A stretch of 64,000 bases of DNA from Flavobacterium gawalongense (GCF_007097265.1 NZ_VJZP01000001.1:186001-250000); one strand, 5' to 3'; numbered from the stretch's first letter, positions 18,114 through 27,932 are shown. Made by a program: numbers and translations. The notes: generated by a model not told the origin, from the sequence alone.

Positions 18114-18642
18114 TTTATTATTTTTTAAGCAGTAAACTAAATCTATTTAATCCATAGGAAATAATTCTTTGAAGAGAAAACACACAGTTAAAACATTGAA
18201 ATTAAATATTTTGCACTTATTTATAAACCAATATAAAATCAAATATAGTTAATTTTTTTTTTAAAGTTTTAGGAATTATAAATCCTCTGAATCCTGTTTA
18301 AAATAAATAAAGCAGAATGAATAAACACGTAAATATATGATATATAAGTTTTTAACAAAACTTAGTGACTAGATTTATGTCTATGATAATTAGAACTCCT
18401 TTTTAATCAGTTGAAAAAACAACAATTATCTCATTCATGGGTGCAAAACCCTTGTTTAGAACAAAATTATAAATTACTAATTATCAACAACTTAACGATT
18501 TGTATTCCGTTAGGTTTCTACAACATTTAAATTCAAACTTTCTTTCTCCTTATAAATACATAATAAAGTCAAATATTTTAACCGATAATAACTATCTTAA
18601 AATCTCTATCTGTAAGCTTCCGCAATTTTATTTTATAAAACA
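18114..18642 (-). promoter_or_regulatory. Intergenic leader with a promoter for the SusR-like gene
   Basis: This 529-nt gap has no gene. On the minus strand TTG (18490-18488), 18 nt and TAATTTTG (18469-18462) match the Bacteroidota promoter consensus, about 350 nt before the regulator start, implying a long leader. The rest is AT-rich with no clear hairpin terminator for the TonB receptor gene that ends at 18643. Confidence 0.35.
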
Positions 18643-21078
18643 TTAAAACACAAATTCTAAAGTTGTGTAAAAAGTTCGAGTATCCGACGGAATGATTCCT
18701 GGACCTGGATAACCGGTAGCTCTTCTGGTGAAATAACTGTTGTTTGTAAAATTGGTGATTCCGGCTTCCAGTTTCCATTTTTTCCATTTGTAGGAGGTTG
18801 AAAAATCAGCTACATAATAGGCTGGAATTTGACCAAAAATACCATACGTATTGTCATTTGCATCTGTTTTACTGTTATTAGCTTCTGTAAATTGAGAGGA
18901 AACATAGGTAAATTGTATGCTCGAAATAAAGTTTTTATATCCAATTCCTGTTCCCGTTTTTATGTTGTAAAGCGGTACGAATTCCACTTTGTTTCCTTGA
19001 ATATTTGGCGCGTCCGATTTTAGATATTCCGAATCGGTAATAGCGATATTGGAGAATACATTCCAAACAAAGTTGTCGTTTTGTTTGAAAAATGTTTTAT
19101 TTAAACTCCAATCGAACATCGTTTCAAAACCATAAGTAACTGCAGTTCCAATATTGTCTCTGAACCTTACAATTGCAGCGGAACCATTAGGATTTCTAGT
19201 TTCATATTCACCAATTTTATCATCATAATACAAGCCATAAATACTAGCATCAAAAGTTACTTTGTCGCCTATTTGTCCTCGAATCCCAATATCAGAAGTA
19301 TATCCTTTTTCGTCTGTAATATTTTCATCAATCACCTGACTTGGACTCACAGTGCGAATGTCATTGAAAGTTACTGAACGATAATTTTGTGAAACATTTC
19401 CATAAAATTCAATTCGGTTTTGTGGTTTATAACTTAATCCGATGCCTAATAAAACAAAGTTTCGGTCTTTTATATTATTCTCAAACTTCGTTTCGTCCAG
19501 TATTACATTTCCTGCTAAATCCAGATTTATTTTTCGGTAAGAACCTTTGGCTTGTGTTTTTATTTTTTCAAATCTAAAACCTGGAGTTATAGAAAAATTA
19601 GAAGTTATTTTAAAAATATTCTCTCCAAAAACAGACACATTCAAATTCGGATACGTATAGTTGGATTGGTTGGCATAAAAAGGGAATTCTGTATCAGCAA
19701 CATTAAAATTGGCATCACTACCGGAACTTCCCGGACCTTGAATTCCTGAATTTTTCGATTGATAATATTTGGCTCCAATTAAAAAAGCACTGGTGTTGTT
19801 TTTTATTTTGTAGCGTTTTAAAAATCGTGCTTCTGCACCCCAATTGACAAATTTACCTACTATTAAATCTCTTTCCGTTCCTAAAACATCAGGATTTGAA
19901 ACTCTATTAGAACGATATCCGACAGCTTTTCGACTTGCATCCAGCCCAAATAATTGCAATGAAAAATCGGCATTAGCATTAAATTTATGTTTGAATCGCA
20001 AAGCAAATAAATTCCAATTTACGGCAAACCAGTTCCGGGTTCTGTTGCTTTGCGTTGGGTTTTGGTTAAACATAACATCAGTCAATCCGCCGGCTTGTTG
20101 GGCTAAATAATTAAAATAAGTGTAGTCGAAATGCAAGGAAGTTTTATCGTTGAACTGATAATTCAAATTCCCAAAATAGTTTTTGCTCTCGAATTCAGAA
20201 TTGGGTCTAAAACCATTTCCTTGTTTGTAATTATAAAAGGTGTAGTAACTGAATTTATCTTTTGTACCGCTTAATGAAGTAAAATTGGTAAACAAACCAT
20301 AAGATCCAATGGTATTTCTTGTTGCAAATTCGAATGGTTTTTTACTTGGCGTTTTTAATTTAAAATTAACTAATCCACCAAATTGCGTTCCGTATTGTAA
20401 CGATGCTGCACCGCGAACTACTTGTATTTCTTCTAATGCTTCGGTGGGTGTGGCATAATAACTTTCAGGATAACCGAGAACATCTGCACTAATGTCATAA
20501 CCGTTTTGACGGGTATTAAAATTGGATGTTCGGTTTGGATCTAATCCTCGTCCACCAATACTTAATTGCAAACCGCCATCGGAACTTTCGTTGATGGTTA
20601 ATCCTGCAACTTGAGCAAATATCTGACGTGCATTGTTGGTGGCCTTGTTTGCCGTTAGTTTGTCTAATGAGATTACTTCGGTTTTTTTTCCGGCATAAAT
20701 GGCAGTTTCATCAATATCTTTTAATTTATTGAGTGCAAATATTTTTTCTTTTTGATTCTTGATAACCACTTCCGAAAGATTGGTGACTTTATCTAAAATA
20801 ATAACAATACTTTCATCGGATGTTGCAACTGTTTTTTCTAAAACAGCATAGTTCTCTTTGTAAAAAACGAGTTCATAATTACCATACTTGTCTAATTCTA
20901 TTGAAAATTCTCCTTTAGAGTTAGAAAAATATTTAGTCCCGGAAGTTTTATTATAGATTTCAACGGAAGCCAATCTTTTGCCATAGTCAGATGTAGTTAT
21001 TCCCGAAATTTTATATTGGGAGAAACTATTTATCGTAAATAATAAAAATAGAATGCAACTAAAATCCTTTAATTTCAT
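18643..21078 (-). CDS. FecA-like TonB-dependent receptor, probable iron uptake
   Basis: 811 residues from ATG at 21078, chosen because it begins directly with a signal peptide (MKLKDFSCILFLLFTINSFS). An upstream in-frame ATG at 21120 would add 14 polar residues in front of it. A carboxypeptidase-like domain (residues 22-95) precedes the plug (GGRGLDPNRTSNFNTRQNG, EEIQVVRGAASLQYGTQFGG) and a 22-strand-type barrel ending in aromatic F (TLEFVF). The plug resembles FecA-type ferric-chelate receptors rather than SusC. The start overlaps the preceding HTTM gene by 20 nt, so the two are translationally coupled, and with the imelysin gene they form one operon. The substrate is inferred to be iron or heme-like and is not proven. 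Confidence 0.85.
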   Translation of the reverse strand: MKLKDFSCILFLLFTINSFSQYKISGITTSDYGKRLASVEIYNKTSGTKYFSNSKGEFSIELDKYGNYELVFYKENYAVLEKTVATSDESIVIILDKVTNLSEVVIKNQKEKIFALNKLKDIDETAIYAGKKTEVISLDKLTANKATNNARQIFAQVAGLTINESSDGGLQLSIGGRGLDPNRTSNFNTRQNGYDISADVLGYPESYYATPTEALEEIQVVRGAASLQYGTQFGGLVNFKLKTPSKKPFEFATRNTIGSYGLFTNFTSLSGTKDKFSYYTFYNYKQGNGFRPNSEFESKNYFGNLNYQFNDKTSLHFDYTYFNYLAQQAGGLTDVMFNQNPTQSNRTRNWFAVNWNLFALRFKHKFNANADFSLQLFGLDASRKAVGYRSNRVSNPDVLGTERDLIVGKFVNWGAEARFLKRYKIKNNTSAFLIGAKYYQSKNSGIQGPGSSGSDANFNVADTEFPFYANQSNYTYPNLNVSVFGENIFKITSNFSITPGFRFEKIKTQAKGSYRKINLDLAGNVILDETKFENNIKDRNFVLLGIGLSYKPQNRIEFYGNVSQNYRSVTFNDIRTVSPSQVIDENITDEKGYTSDIGIRGQIGDKVTFDASIYGLYYDDKIGEYETRNPNGSAAIVRFRDNIGTAVTYGFETMFDWSLNKTFFKQNDNFVWNVFSNIAITDSEYLKSDAPNIQGNKVEFVPLYNIKTGTGIGYKNFISSIQFTYVSSQFTEANNSKTDANDNTYGIFGQIPAYYVADFSTSYKWKKWKLEAGITNFTNNSYFTRRATGYPGPGIIPSDTRTFYTTLEFVF

Positions 21079-22426
21079 CGTTAAAAGGTAATATCCAAGT
21101 TTTGTGATGGAATGTTTCATTTTCTTTGGCTAGATTTATTTTTGGGTCAATGTATAATTTGCTTAATCTTCCGTTGAGAGCGACGTAGCTTTCTACTCTA
21201 ACTTCCGGATCTTGAATGCCTTGTTTTTGATAATAATCGTGTAAATAATGTGCGTATTCCAAAATAAAATCCGGTTGAAACGACATTTGCTTTTCCTGAA
21301 AAGAAGTTAAAAAATGACTGTTATTGATCATTCTATTTTCTTTCGTTTTCGCATCGGTAACAATAAATTGGGTGTAACCGGCTTTTTCCATAAGCATCAC
21401 GCGCCACGAAAATCGAAATCCTTCTTCTGTCCAAAATAATTCATCCGGATACAATACATATCGAAAAGGAAATAATAACTGGAAAGCTACAAAACAAGTT
21501 AAAAAAGCGATTTTAGTTTTATAAATCCCATTGAAATTCTGAATTTTTTCTTTTCCGTTCTCAAAGACAGTTATACTGAAATTGAATAATTTTGAAACAA
21601 TTTGCAAACACTTTTTATGAAAATTGGCATCAAAAAAGAGTAATGAACTTACAATCATTATATACGGAAAAACACCAATCGGGAAAAGAATTTTAGTCAG
21701 AATATGAAATACTACCACTAAAACAAAGGCGAATAATCGAGTTCTTTTATAAAGTAATAAAAAAGGAATACTTAAATCGTAAATCATTCCTGTCCAACTA
21801 AAAGCATAATGCACCCAATTCTCGTTTAATAAAGAACCAATTATGGGTAAATTTGAATTATTGGGCAACCAGATTTTGAGTGGCATCGCTTCAAAAAGCC
21901 AGTCGGAATTGAGTTTTGCCAAGCCTGCATAAAAATATACAATCCCTAACAACAATTTTAAAATATCAATAGTCCAACTCGGGATTTTCTGATGGGCAAT
22001 TTTAGGATTTCTATAGGCATCAATAGAAAAATAGGCATTTGCCGGTAAAAATATCAGTATAAAACTCACAACCGTAATAAAATAATAATGATTCAGGTAA
22101 GTGGTTTTATCCATAAATTCAATGTAGGTAAAACTCAGGAAAAAGATAATAATCGATACTTTGTATTTATATCCGATGGCGACAAATAAAGCAGCCAACC
22201 CTGAAATAAAAAATAATAAATACGTATAATTCCCAAGTGGTTTTACCCACTCAAAGCCATAATAAGTAAAATGAAACTGTGGTTGTATATAAAATTTATC
22301 AATCCAACCGTAACTGACAAATCGTATCAGACTTAAAACCATCATAAAGCCAAACGCTAGCCTAAAAAAAGCTAGCGTTGATGCCTCTGAATATTTATTT
22401 AGATATTTTGTTACACTAAAACTCAT
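21059..22426 (-). CDS. HTTM-domain integral membrane protein (vitamin-K carboxylase-like)
   Basis: 455 residues with about eight membrane helices in the first 330 positions (RLAFGFMMVLSLIRFV, YLLFFISGLAALFVAIGY, YFITVVSFILIFLPANAYFS, LLLGIVYFYAGLAKLNSDWL). The AGLAKLNSDWL segment is the hallmark of HTTM (horizontally transferred transmembrane) proteins related to vitamin-K-dependent gamma-carboxylase. A soluble C-terminal part follows. The biochemical role of bacterial HTTM proteins is poorly known. The gene lies 2 nt after imelysin and overlaps the TonB receptor gene, an arrangement pointing to a joint role in metal uptake. Confidence 0.83.
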   Translation of the reverse strand: MSFSVTKYLNKYSEASTLAFFRLAFGFMMVLSLIRFVSYGWIDKFYIQPQFHFTYYGFEWVKPLGNYTYLLFFISGLAALFVAIGYKYKVSIIIFFLSFTYIEFMDKTTYLNHYYFITVVSFILIFLPANAYFSIDAYRNPKIAHQKIPSWTIDILKLLLGIVYFYAGLAKLNSDWLFEAMPLKIWLPNNSNLPIIGSLLNENWVHYAFSWTGMIYDLSIPFLLLYKRTRLFAFVLVVVFHILTKILFPIGVFPYIMIVSSLLFFDANFHKKCLQIVSKLFNFSITVFENGKEKIQNFNGIYKTKIAFLTCFVAFQLLFPFRYVLYPDELFWTEEGFRFSWRVMLMEKAGYTQFIVTDAKTKENRMINNSHFLTSFQEKQMSFQPDFILEYAHYLHDYYQKQGIQDPEVRVESYVALNGRLSKLYIDPKINLAKENETFHHKTWILPFNDEIKGF

Positions 22427-22428
22427 AA

Positions 22429-23544
22429 TTAATCGCCATCGCCATCTACATAATCAATCGTGATGTTTAATGCTTGCATCATATCTAGTTTTGTGTAGAT
22501 TACATTTTGCTGTAAAGCATCATAAGCGGCAATCATTTTTGAATTGTCAGTATTTATTTGTTGTGAAAAACTGTTGTTAAGCGCATTGTTTACTGTATAA
22601 ATAGTAGCAAATTGATTGTTTATAATATCGCTTAATTGCTGACCATTTCTAATAGCATTTAAAAAATCCAAATACGTTTTTAGGCCTTCTCCTGTTGCTG
22701 TACTATTAAAATGTTTTCCATTAAAAAAATCTTGTTGTGCTTTTATGGAAACATTTAACAACTCTTTAGAAATATCATTTTTATAATAGCCCTCCACTTT
22801 TTCCGGATATTTAACACCGCTTGAAAAAATCCCTGCCGGAATTCCTAATTTACCGGTACGAATATCTTTTTCCAGATTTTTTACAAATAAATTTGTTGTT
22901 TTGTTTACTGAACTGCTTACCGAAGTCCCATTGTTAGCGACATAACTATTTCTGAAACCTGAATTCCAATCGGTTACAACTGCATCAGCATTTGTTTTTA
23001 GTTTGCTCACAACAGCTGTTAAATACTGCTTGTAATTTGTAGCACTTGCATTTGTAGCATAAAAATCAACAATTGAAGCATCATTTGTACTCAAACCATT
23101 TATCAAATAATCCAATGCCGGAAAACCTTGTTTGTCAAATTGAGACAACAATGCTAAATTGTAACTTCCGGATGAAATATTTGATTCAATACCAATTGTA
23201 CTTGTTGGATAGGTATTGGAAGCCATATTAAGATTGATTTCCTCGGCTTTCCCCAAATTATACATCGATATATATTGATACCCTTTGTAGGCTTCAAGCC
23301 AAGAATTTCTAACCGTTTGAAGATTTGCTTCAGTTGGGGTAGCAACAAAAGTATTAGTATTAGATACCAATGTTTGAAGCTTTGCTTGATAATTTACATA
23401 ACTTGGAACAATGATATTATCAGCCCAGTTGGTTAAAAGTGCTGTTCTATCATAATTATTCCCGTCAGTATTGTTATCTCCTTCATTTGATGAGCAAGCC
23501 ACAACCAGAGCAATAAGACTTAAAATTAATAGGATCTTTTTCAT
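22429..23544 (-). CDS. Imelysin-family lipoprotein
   Basis: 371 residues. Lipobox LVVAC (Cys17) marks an outer-membrane or periplasmic lipoprotein. The mature part is helical with imelysin/insulin-cleaving-protein features: NWADNIIVPSY near residue 40, SWLEAYKGYQYISMYNLG near residue 90, GFPALDYLINGL near 145 and VKNLEKDIRTGKLGIPAG near 225. Imelysins (peptidase family M75, EfeO- and IrpA-related) are iron-regulated and thought to bind iron or chelates; few are proven proteases. First gene of the imelysin-HTTM-TonB receptor operon. A -7-like box TACTTTTG at 23702-23695 lies upstream but without a matched -33. Confidence 0.88.
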   Translation of the reverse strand: MKKILLILSLIALVVACSSNEGDNNTDGNNYDRTALLTNWADNIIVPSYVNYQAKLQTLVSNTNTFVATPTEANLQTVRNSWLEAYKGYQYISMYNLGKAEEINLNMASNTYPTSTIGIESNISSGSYNLALLSQFDKQGFPALDYLINGLSTNDASIVDFYATNASATNYKQYLTAVVSKLKTNADAVVTDWNSGFRNSYVANNGTSVSSSVNKTTNLFVKNLEKDIRTGKLGIPAGIFSSGVKYPEKVEGYYKNDISKELLNVSIKAQQDFFNGKHFNSTATGEGLKTYLDFLNAIRNGQQLSDIINNQFATIYTVNNALNNSFSQQINTDNSKMIAAYDALQQNVIYTKLDMMQALNITIDYVDGDGD

Positions 23545-23705
23545 ACGTGGATAATATTTGTTTTTTTAAGGAATATGGAATTAATGACGGATACTATTTA
23601 TCTTTTTGGTGTCATTGAACTTCGTTTCGCATATCTTCGTCGGTGTTTGCATCGAGTTTACGTTATGCTCATTTCATTTCTTAAAAAATTTATGCAAAAG
23701 TACAA

Positions 23706-23735
23706 AAAGCAAGAGAAGTTAACTTCTCTTGCTTT
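23706..23735 (-). terminator. Rho-independent terminator of the DUF4856 gene
   Basis: A perfect 30-nt palindrome centred between 23720 and 23721, arms AAAGCAAGAGAAGTT and its complement, lies 13 nt beyond the stop codon. On the minus strand it runs into TTTTTGTACTTTT. It separates the DUF4856 gene from the imelysin operon. Confidence 0.8.
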
Positions 23736-23748
23736 GCTTTTTATTGAA

Positions 23749-24978
23749 TTAATTTACTGTAGCTGCTTGAGCCACTGTAAAACCAAATTTAGTTGCAATT
23801 TGTGTTGATATAGCATCTAGTTTTGCTCCCAAGGTATCGATAGCCCACAGACCATTTGTTCCGCTTACCATAGAAGCTAACATTGTATCTACTTCTGCTT
23901 TTGTAAAATAAGGACTGTTTGTTCCTGGTTTATTTGTATAACGCAATGACATAATAAAACCGTAAGCTTCTGACAAAGCGTGGAAAGCTTTTGCTCCATT
24001 ATCAGTTGCTAATTTACCTTTTCCTTCTTGCAGATAAAATACGGCTCTAACCGCCGGTATCACTGCTAATTTTGCTTTAATAATATCAATTTGAGCATCA
24101 CGGGTTGCATAATCATTGGCAACAATTGCCGCTCTACCTTTACGGAAAGCCAATTCAATGTCTGCTTTAAGGGTTTTAAAATCAGTATCGGCATTAACTT
24201 GATTGATATAACTGCTCCAAAATTTAAAAACATTTGGTGTAACAGTTAAATTATCTGCACCATAAATATAACCATAAGCTTCATCCCAATTATGCTCCAT
24301 TTCTGTATAACTCTTTCCAGTTAATAATACTTTGTTCGTATTGTCAACTTTATTGGTTCCGCCATCAAGCTTGTTTACACTTAAATAATTATTTACCACT
24401 TGATCCAAAAAGCAAGCACCCATCATTCCTTTTAACAATACTTGTTGTGGCTCTAATCCATTTGAAGCCAATAATCGTTTACTTGTTCCATCTAAATAAA
24501 CACCGGCAACGCCTGCAGCAGCAGTCGCACCTTGACTGGCAGCTTTAGCATTATCGAATTGGGTTTCAAATAAAGCACGAACGCTTACTTGTTCAGCAGT
24601 TGAACCACCACCTAGATATAGAGAAAAATAATCTTTTGAAGCAGCCGTTTTATCTTTTAATTGTTTCCCTGATGTATTTAAACCTGTACCTGTAAAACGG
24701 TTGTTCGTATTTGTATACATTTCAGACAAAAATGCATCATCAGCCACTGTTCCGTTTGTTGCTGCTGTTTTAAAATAGTTCCCCATTTCATCAAGCATTA
24801 ATAAACGACTTGATTGCCCTGAATAATCTACAGAAGTTACCGCGTTTCTTTCGAATGTGTAAGTTGCCGGAACAGTATAATTAAAAGTTTCTTCGACTGC
24901 AGCATCGTCATTTGAACAAGAAGTAAGTGCTAATAATAAAATTGGTAATGCGGAAAGAGATAATTTTTTAAAGTTCAT
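23749..24978 (-). CDS. DUF4856-family lipoprotein
   Basis: 409 residues from ATG at 24978. A clean lipoprotein signal ends in LALTSC (Cys21). The alternative ATG at 25020 overlaps the -7 box, so it cannot be the start of the transcript proposed here. The mature protein starts TYTFERNAVTSVDYSGQ and has regular helices with GTSKRLLASNGLEPQQV, MEHNWDEAYGYIYG and FHALSEAYGFIMSLRY, a pattern of DUF4856 proteins, which are commonly encoded next to imelysins in Bacteroidota. The repeated H/E/W-rich motifs resemble those of imelysin and suggest a related fold and a metal-linked role, but the function is unknown. It is a separate transcript from imelysin because of the terminator at 23706-23735. Confidence 0.78.
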   Translation of the reverse strand: MNFKKLSLSALPILLLALTSCSNDDAAVEETFNYTVPATYTFERNAVTSVDYSGQSSRLLMLDEMGNYFKTAATNGTVADDAFLSEMYTNTNNRFTGTGLNTSGKQLKDKTAASKDYFSLYLGGGSTAEQVSVRALFETQFDNAKAASQGATAAAGVAGVYLDGTSKRLLASNGLEPQQVLLKGMMGACFLDQVVNNYLSVNKLDGGTNKVDNTNKVLLTGKSYTEMEHNWDEAYGYIYGADNLTVTPNVFKFWSSYINQVNADTDFKTLKADIELAFRKGRAAIVANDYATRDAQIDIIKAKLAVIPAVRAVFYLQEGKGKLATDNGAKAFHALSEAYGFIMSLRYTNKPGTNSPYFTKAEVDTMLASMVSGTNGLWAIDTLGAKLDAISTQIATKFGFTVAQAATVN

Positions 24979-25013
24979 TTCAGTTAATTTAGATTGAATT
25001 AAAATAATTTTTG

Positions 25014-25043
25014 CAAACATATAAAAAGATTATAAAAAAACAA
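25014..25043 (-). promoter_or_regulatory. Promoter of the DUF4856 gene
   Basis: On the minus strand TTG (25043-25041), 19 nt, TATGTTTG (25021-25014): an exact match to the Bacteroidota promoter consensus, placing the transcript start near 25008 and the ATG about 30 nt later. It decides the gene start at 24978. The -33 element lies 6 nt from the end of an IS982 transposase relic. Confidence 0.65.
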
Positions 25044-25048
25044 GTGTT

Positions 25049-25407
25049 TTATTTAGATTTATTATGAATAATCTGTTGATGGTAATAAATTATTTGATTT
25101 ATTGGTCCATCAAAAATAAATTTACTTACATATTGAACCAATGTTAATGCTGTTATTTTTGATAAAAATTCTTGTTTTAAAACCTTCAAAAGTTTTAGCA
25201 TAATTTCTTCTGATTAAGAACTGATCACATAATTGTGAGAAGAATGTTTCAATTCTTTTTCTTGATTTTCTAAAGATATATGGTTGTGGCTTATAATTTT
25301 TTTGATTCTTTCTTTTTGGTGTTTCTAGTTTTATATTTACAGTTTGGAATAAGTTGAATTGATTCTGACAAATAGCCTCTGTCTCCAAGTAGCACCCAAT
25401 TAGACAT
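25049..25407 (-). pseudogene. IS982-family transposase remnant (C-terminal third, frameshifted)
   Basis: Three consecutive pieces in changing frames read as one IS982 transposase tail. The first is SNWVLLGDRGYLSESIQ (from 25407), carrying the DDE-type GDRGYLS motif. The second is LFQTVNIKLETPKRKNQ, then SRKRIETFFSQLCDQFL and RRNYAKTFEGFKTRI. The third is KITALTLVQYVSKFIF and DGPINQI, ending at a stop at 25051-25049. At least two frameshifts separate them and the N-terminal two thirds are missing, so it is inactive. The family match is strong on motif order. It lies beside the DUF4856 promoter. Confidence 0.82.
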
Positions 25408-25902
25408 TTGTTGTTTTATATTTTATGACTATCCGTAATGCGGACTAAAATCATTTCGAATACAATTTTCGTCGTTTGTACATTTATAAAGCATAAATAT
25501 TAGCCCACAGATTGTACTGATTATACCGATTTACATGGATTTTTTTACTCGGTGAATCAAACTGTTCGTGTAATTAATTTCAACGAATGAATTCGTGGCA
25601 ATTCGTGAAATTCGTGTTTATTTTTAGACTTATGTCCAGACGATAGGCCCAGTTTGGACCGGAATACCCAATAGCGACAGCATTTTTATAAAATTGTATC
25701 GAGAACGTTATGCACACAAATCTTCTCAATACCACAATAGCCTGCCCTAAATTTTTATCGAAGGGTCAGTTCGACATCCTCAACGTCAGTTCGAGTGATT
25801 TTTAAAGCTAAACTTAAAGTATTTTGAAGAATAAAACATAAAGCTTTAAAAATGGTATCGAGAACTCGATACCTTTTTGGCTGTACCAATCCTATTTTAA
25901 AT
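25408..25902. repeat. Intergenic region with short palindromic elements
   Basis: No gene is seen. It holds two adjacent hairpins: ATTTTTAAAGCT (25798-25809) pairing with 25842-25853, followed directly by the 20-nt palindrome GGTATCGAGAACTCGATACC (25854-25873). A TATGACTATCCGTAATGCGGAC element (about 25422-25443) resembles the one near 35858, and ATTCGTG-type short repeats lie at about 25570-25620. These look like REP-type dispersed elements, the TATCGAGAA type recurring at 29489-29529. Confidence 0.55.
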
Positions 25903-25942
25903 AAAAAAGGTTACAAAGAATAGTACTTTGCAACCTTTTTTT
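25903..25942 (-). terminator. Terminator at the end of the surface-glycan locus
   Basis: Arms AAGGTTACAAAG and CTTTGCAACCTT (one mismatch) around a 7-nt loop lie 22 nt after the CapD-like stop, with T runs on both sides (minus: TTTTTTATTT). A good terminator for the minus-strand glycan genes. Confidence 0.7.
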
Positions 25943-25964
25943 ATACAACGCTTTAAAAGCTATG

Positions 25965-27932
25965 TTACTTATCTAATAATTCAAAAGTGGAATTCATACT
26001 TTTGAACTCCGGTACAATTTGTTTCATTCTCATTACAATATGGTCATTTTCAAAGTGATTTGCACCTCTTATAAGTTCCTCAATATCCGTATTCAGGGTT
26101 TCAAATTCGTCCAGAATTTCTTCTGAAATCATAATTTTTTCATGGTGGGTAGGCAAAGTCTTGGAAGTATCATTAAGTAATTCTTCGTATAACTTCTCCC
26201 CCGGTCTTAATCCGACAATCTGTATTTTGATATCTTTATCCGGAATAAACCCGGCTAGCTTAATCATCTTTCTGGCCAAATCAATAATTTTAACGGGTTT
26301 CCCCATATCAAAAATATAAATTTCCCCGCCATTCCCCATAGCTCCCGCTTCCAAAACCAATTGACAGGCTTCCGGTATGGTCATAAAATACCGAATGATA
26401 TCAGGATGTGTAATCGTGACCGGTCCTCCATTAGCTATTTGTTTGGTAAACAAAGGGACTACAGAACCATTGGAACCTAAAACATTTCCAAAACGAGTGG
26501 TAATAAATTTTGTAGCATTTTTTTCCTCTTCATTATTATTTTTTAATTGCAGGGATTGCACATATTTTTCGGCTATTCTCTTACTGGCTCCCATGACATT
26601 ACTTGGGTTCACTGCTTTGTCAGTAGATACCATCACAAATTTTCTAACCTTATACAAGCAAGACAAATCGGCAAGATTCTTAGTCCCCTCCACATTGGTA
26701 AGAATTGCCTGAGAAGGATTTTCCTCCATTAGAGGCACGTGTTTATAGGCTGCGGCATGAAAAACCACTTGAGGTTGATGGAGTTTAAAAACCTTATCCA
26801 TAGCTTCTTTATTTCTTACGTCGGCAATAACGGTATGTATTTCCGAATAAGAACCTAAATTTTTCATTTCTAAACACATATGATGCAATGGTGTTTCGGC
26901 CTGATCTAAAATAATTACTGTTTTAGGATTGAAAATTAATACCTGGCGTACAATTTCGCTTCCAATAGATCCTGCAGCACCGGTAATCAAAATGGTTTTA
27001 TCTTTAAGCTGCTTAGAAATCAATTTACTGTCTAATACAATAGGTTTTCTTTCCAGTAAATCTTCAATTTGGATGCTCTTTACTTTTTGGGAAATCTCTT
27101 TTTGATTCTCCCAATCAGAAATCAATGGCACGGTATATACGGTATAATTAAATTCTAAACATTGGTCTACAATAATTAATTGCTCCTCTTTGGACAAGCT
27201 TTTATCGGCAATAATAACTGCATGGGCATTAACGGAACGCATTAATGGCGGTAGTTTTTTCTTTTTAATTAATATTGGTAAATCCAACATCCGTTTAGTT
27301 GCATTTTGGTTGTTTTTATCCACAAAACCAACAATTTTAAATCGGGTAGGTGTCTCAAATTTTAAAGCATTCGCAACCGATATGGCATTGGCATCCGTAC
27401 CATAAATAATGGTTCTAATTAATTTATTCGTCCCTTGTTCTGAAAAATAAAATTCGAAAGTTTGTTTTATGACAACGCGATATAAAAATAGCCCACAAAA
27501 GGAAAGCACTATATTGATAAAAAAAGCCGTATTTAAAAACGCTTTCTGTCCATACAACAACTCATAACCAAAATTAAAAAAAAGAAACAGAATAAGGACA
27601 GCCATTTGCGAAAACAAAAGCTTAACCGCATCAATATAGGAAGAATGTCTGATAATTCCGGAATACGTTCTAAACAACCAGAAAAAGAAGATATTTACGC
27701 CAAAAAGAGACACTATGAATCTAAAGCTGTATGGAGTAATGATATAGTCTAATCCTGTTCCTTTAAATATTAGAATCGTAAAAAAAAACGACAGCACTAA
27801 AACCGAAAAATCTATCATAATAATAATCCATCTGGGCAGATAGCTCAAATTATGAATATTAAATTTCAAGTTTTCTCTTGAAAAAAAATTAGAGTTTATA
27901 GGCGATGAGCCAGAAGTATTAGTATCACTCAA
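25965..27932 (-). CDS. Membrane-bound UDP-HexNAc 4,6-dehydratase, CapD/PglF/WbpM class
   Basis: 655 residues, full length for the class. Four membrane helices lie in the first 155 residues (from about 35). A Rossmann-like CoA-binding segment (about 170-290) precedes the extended SDR domain, with TGAAGSIG at 317-324 and HAAAYKHVPLME near 392. The catalytic set STDKAVNPSNVMGASK contains Met447 and Lys451 in place of the usual Tyr, as in WbpM/PglF. These enzymes convert UDP-GlcNAc to UDP-4-keto-6-deoxy-GlcNAc, the precursor of QuiNAc, FucNAc and bacillosamine. Last gene of the glycan locus. The product could feed the aminotransferase at 28066 or the WbpV-like reductase at 51713. Confidence 0.92.
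   Translation of the reverse strand: MSDTNTSGSSPINSNFFSRENLKFNIHNLSYLPRWIIIMIDFSVLVLSFFFTILIFKGTGLDYIITPYSFRFIVSLFGVNIFFFWLFRTYSGIIRHSSYIDAVKLLFSQMAVLILFLFFNFGYELLYGQKAFLNTAFFINIVLSFCGLFLYRVVIKQTFEFYFSEQGTNKLIRTIIYGTDANAISVANALKFETPTRFKIVGFVDKNNQNATKRMLDLPILIKKKKLPPLMRSVNAHAVIIADKSLSKEEQLIIVDQCLEFNYTVYTVPLISDWENQKEISQKVKSIQIEDLLERKPIVLDSKLISKQLKDKTILITGAAGSIGSEIVRQVLIFNPKTVIILDQAETPLHHMCLEMKNLGSYSEIHTVIADVRNKEAMDKVFKLHQPQVVFHAAAYKHVPLMEENPSQAILTNVEGTKNLADLSCLYKVRKFVMVSTDKAVNPSNVMGASKRIAEKYVQSLQLKNNNEEEKNATKFITTRFGNVLGSNGSVVPLFTKQIANGGPVTITHPDIIRYFMTIPEACQLVLEAGAMGNGGEIYIFDMGKPVKIIDLARKMIKLAGFIPDKDIKIQIVGLRPGEKLYEELLNDTSKTLPTHHEKIMISEEILDEFETLNTDIEELIRGANHFENDHIVMRMKQIVPEFKSMNSTFELLDK

Noticed and set aside
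18578..18787. 69-codon minus-strand frame at the TonB receptor end
   Set aside because: Overlaps the receptor's 3' end in another frame; no motif.
24979..25020. Earlier start of the DUF4856 gene at 25020
   Set aside because: That ATG overlaps the -7 box of the proposed promoter, and the start at 24978 begins the lipoprotein signal.
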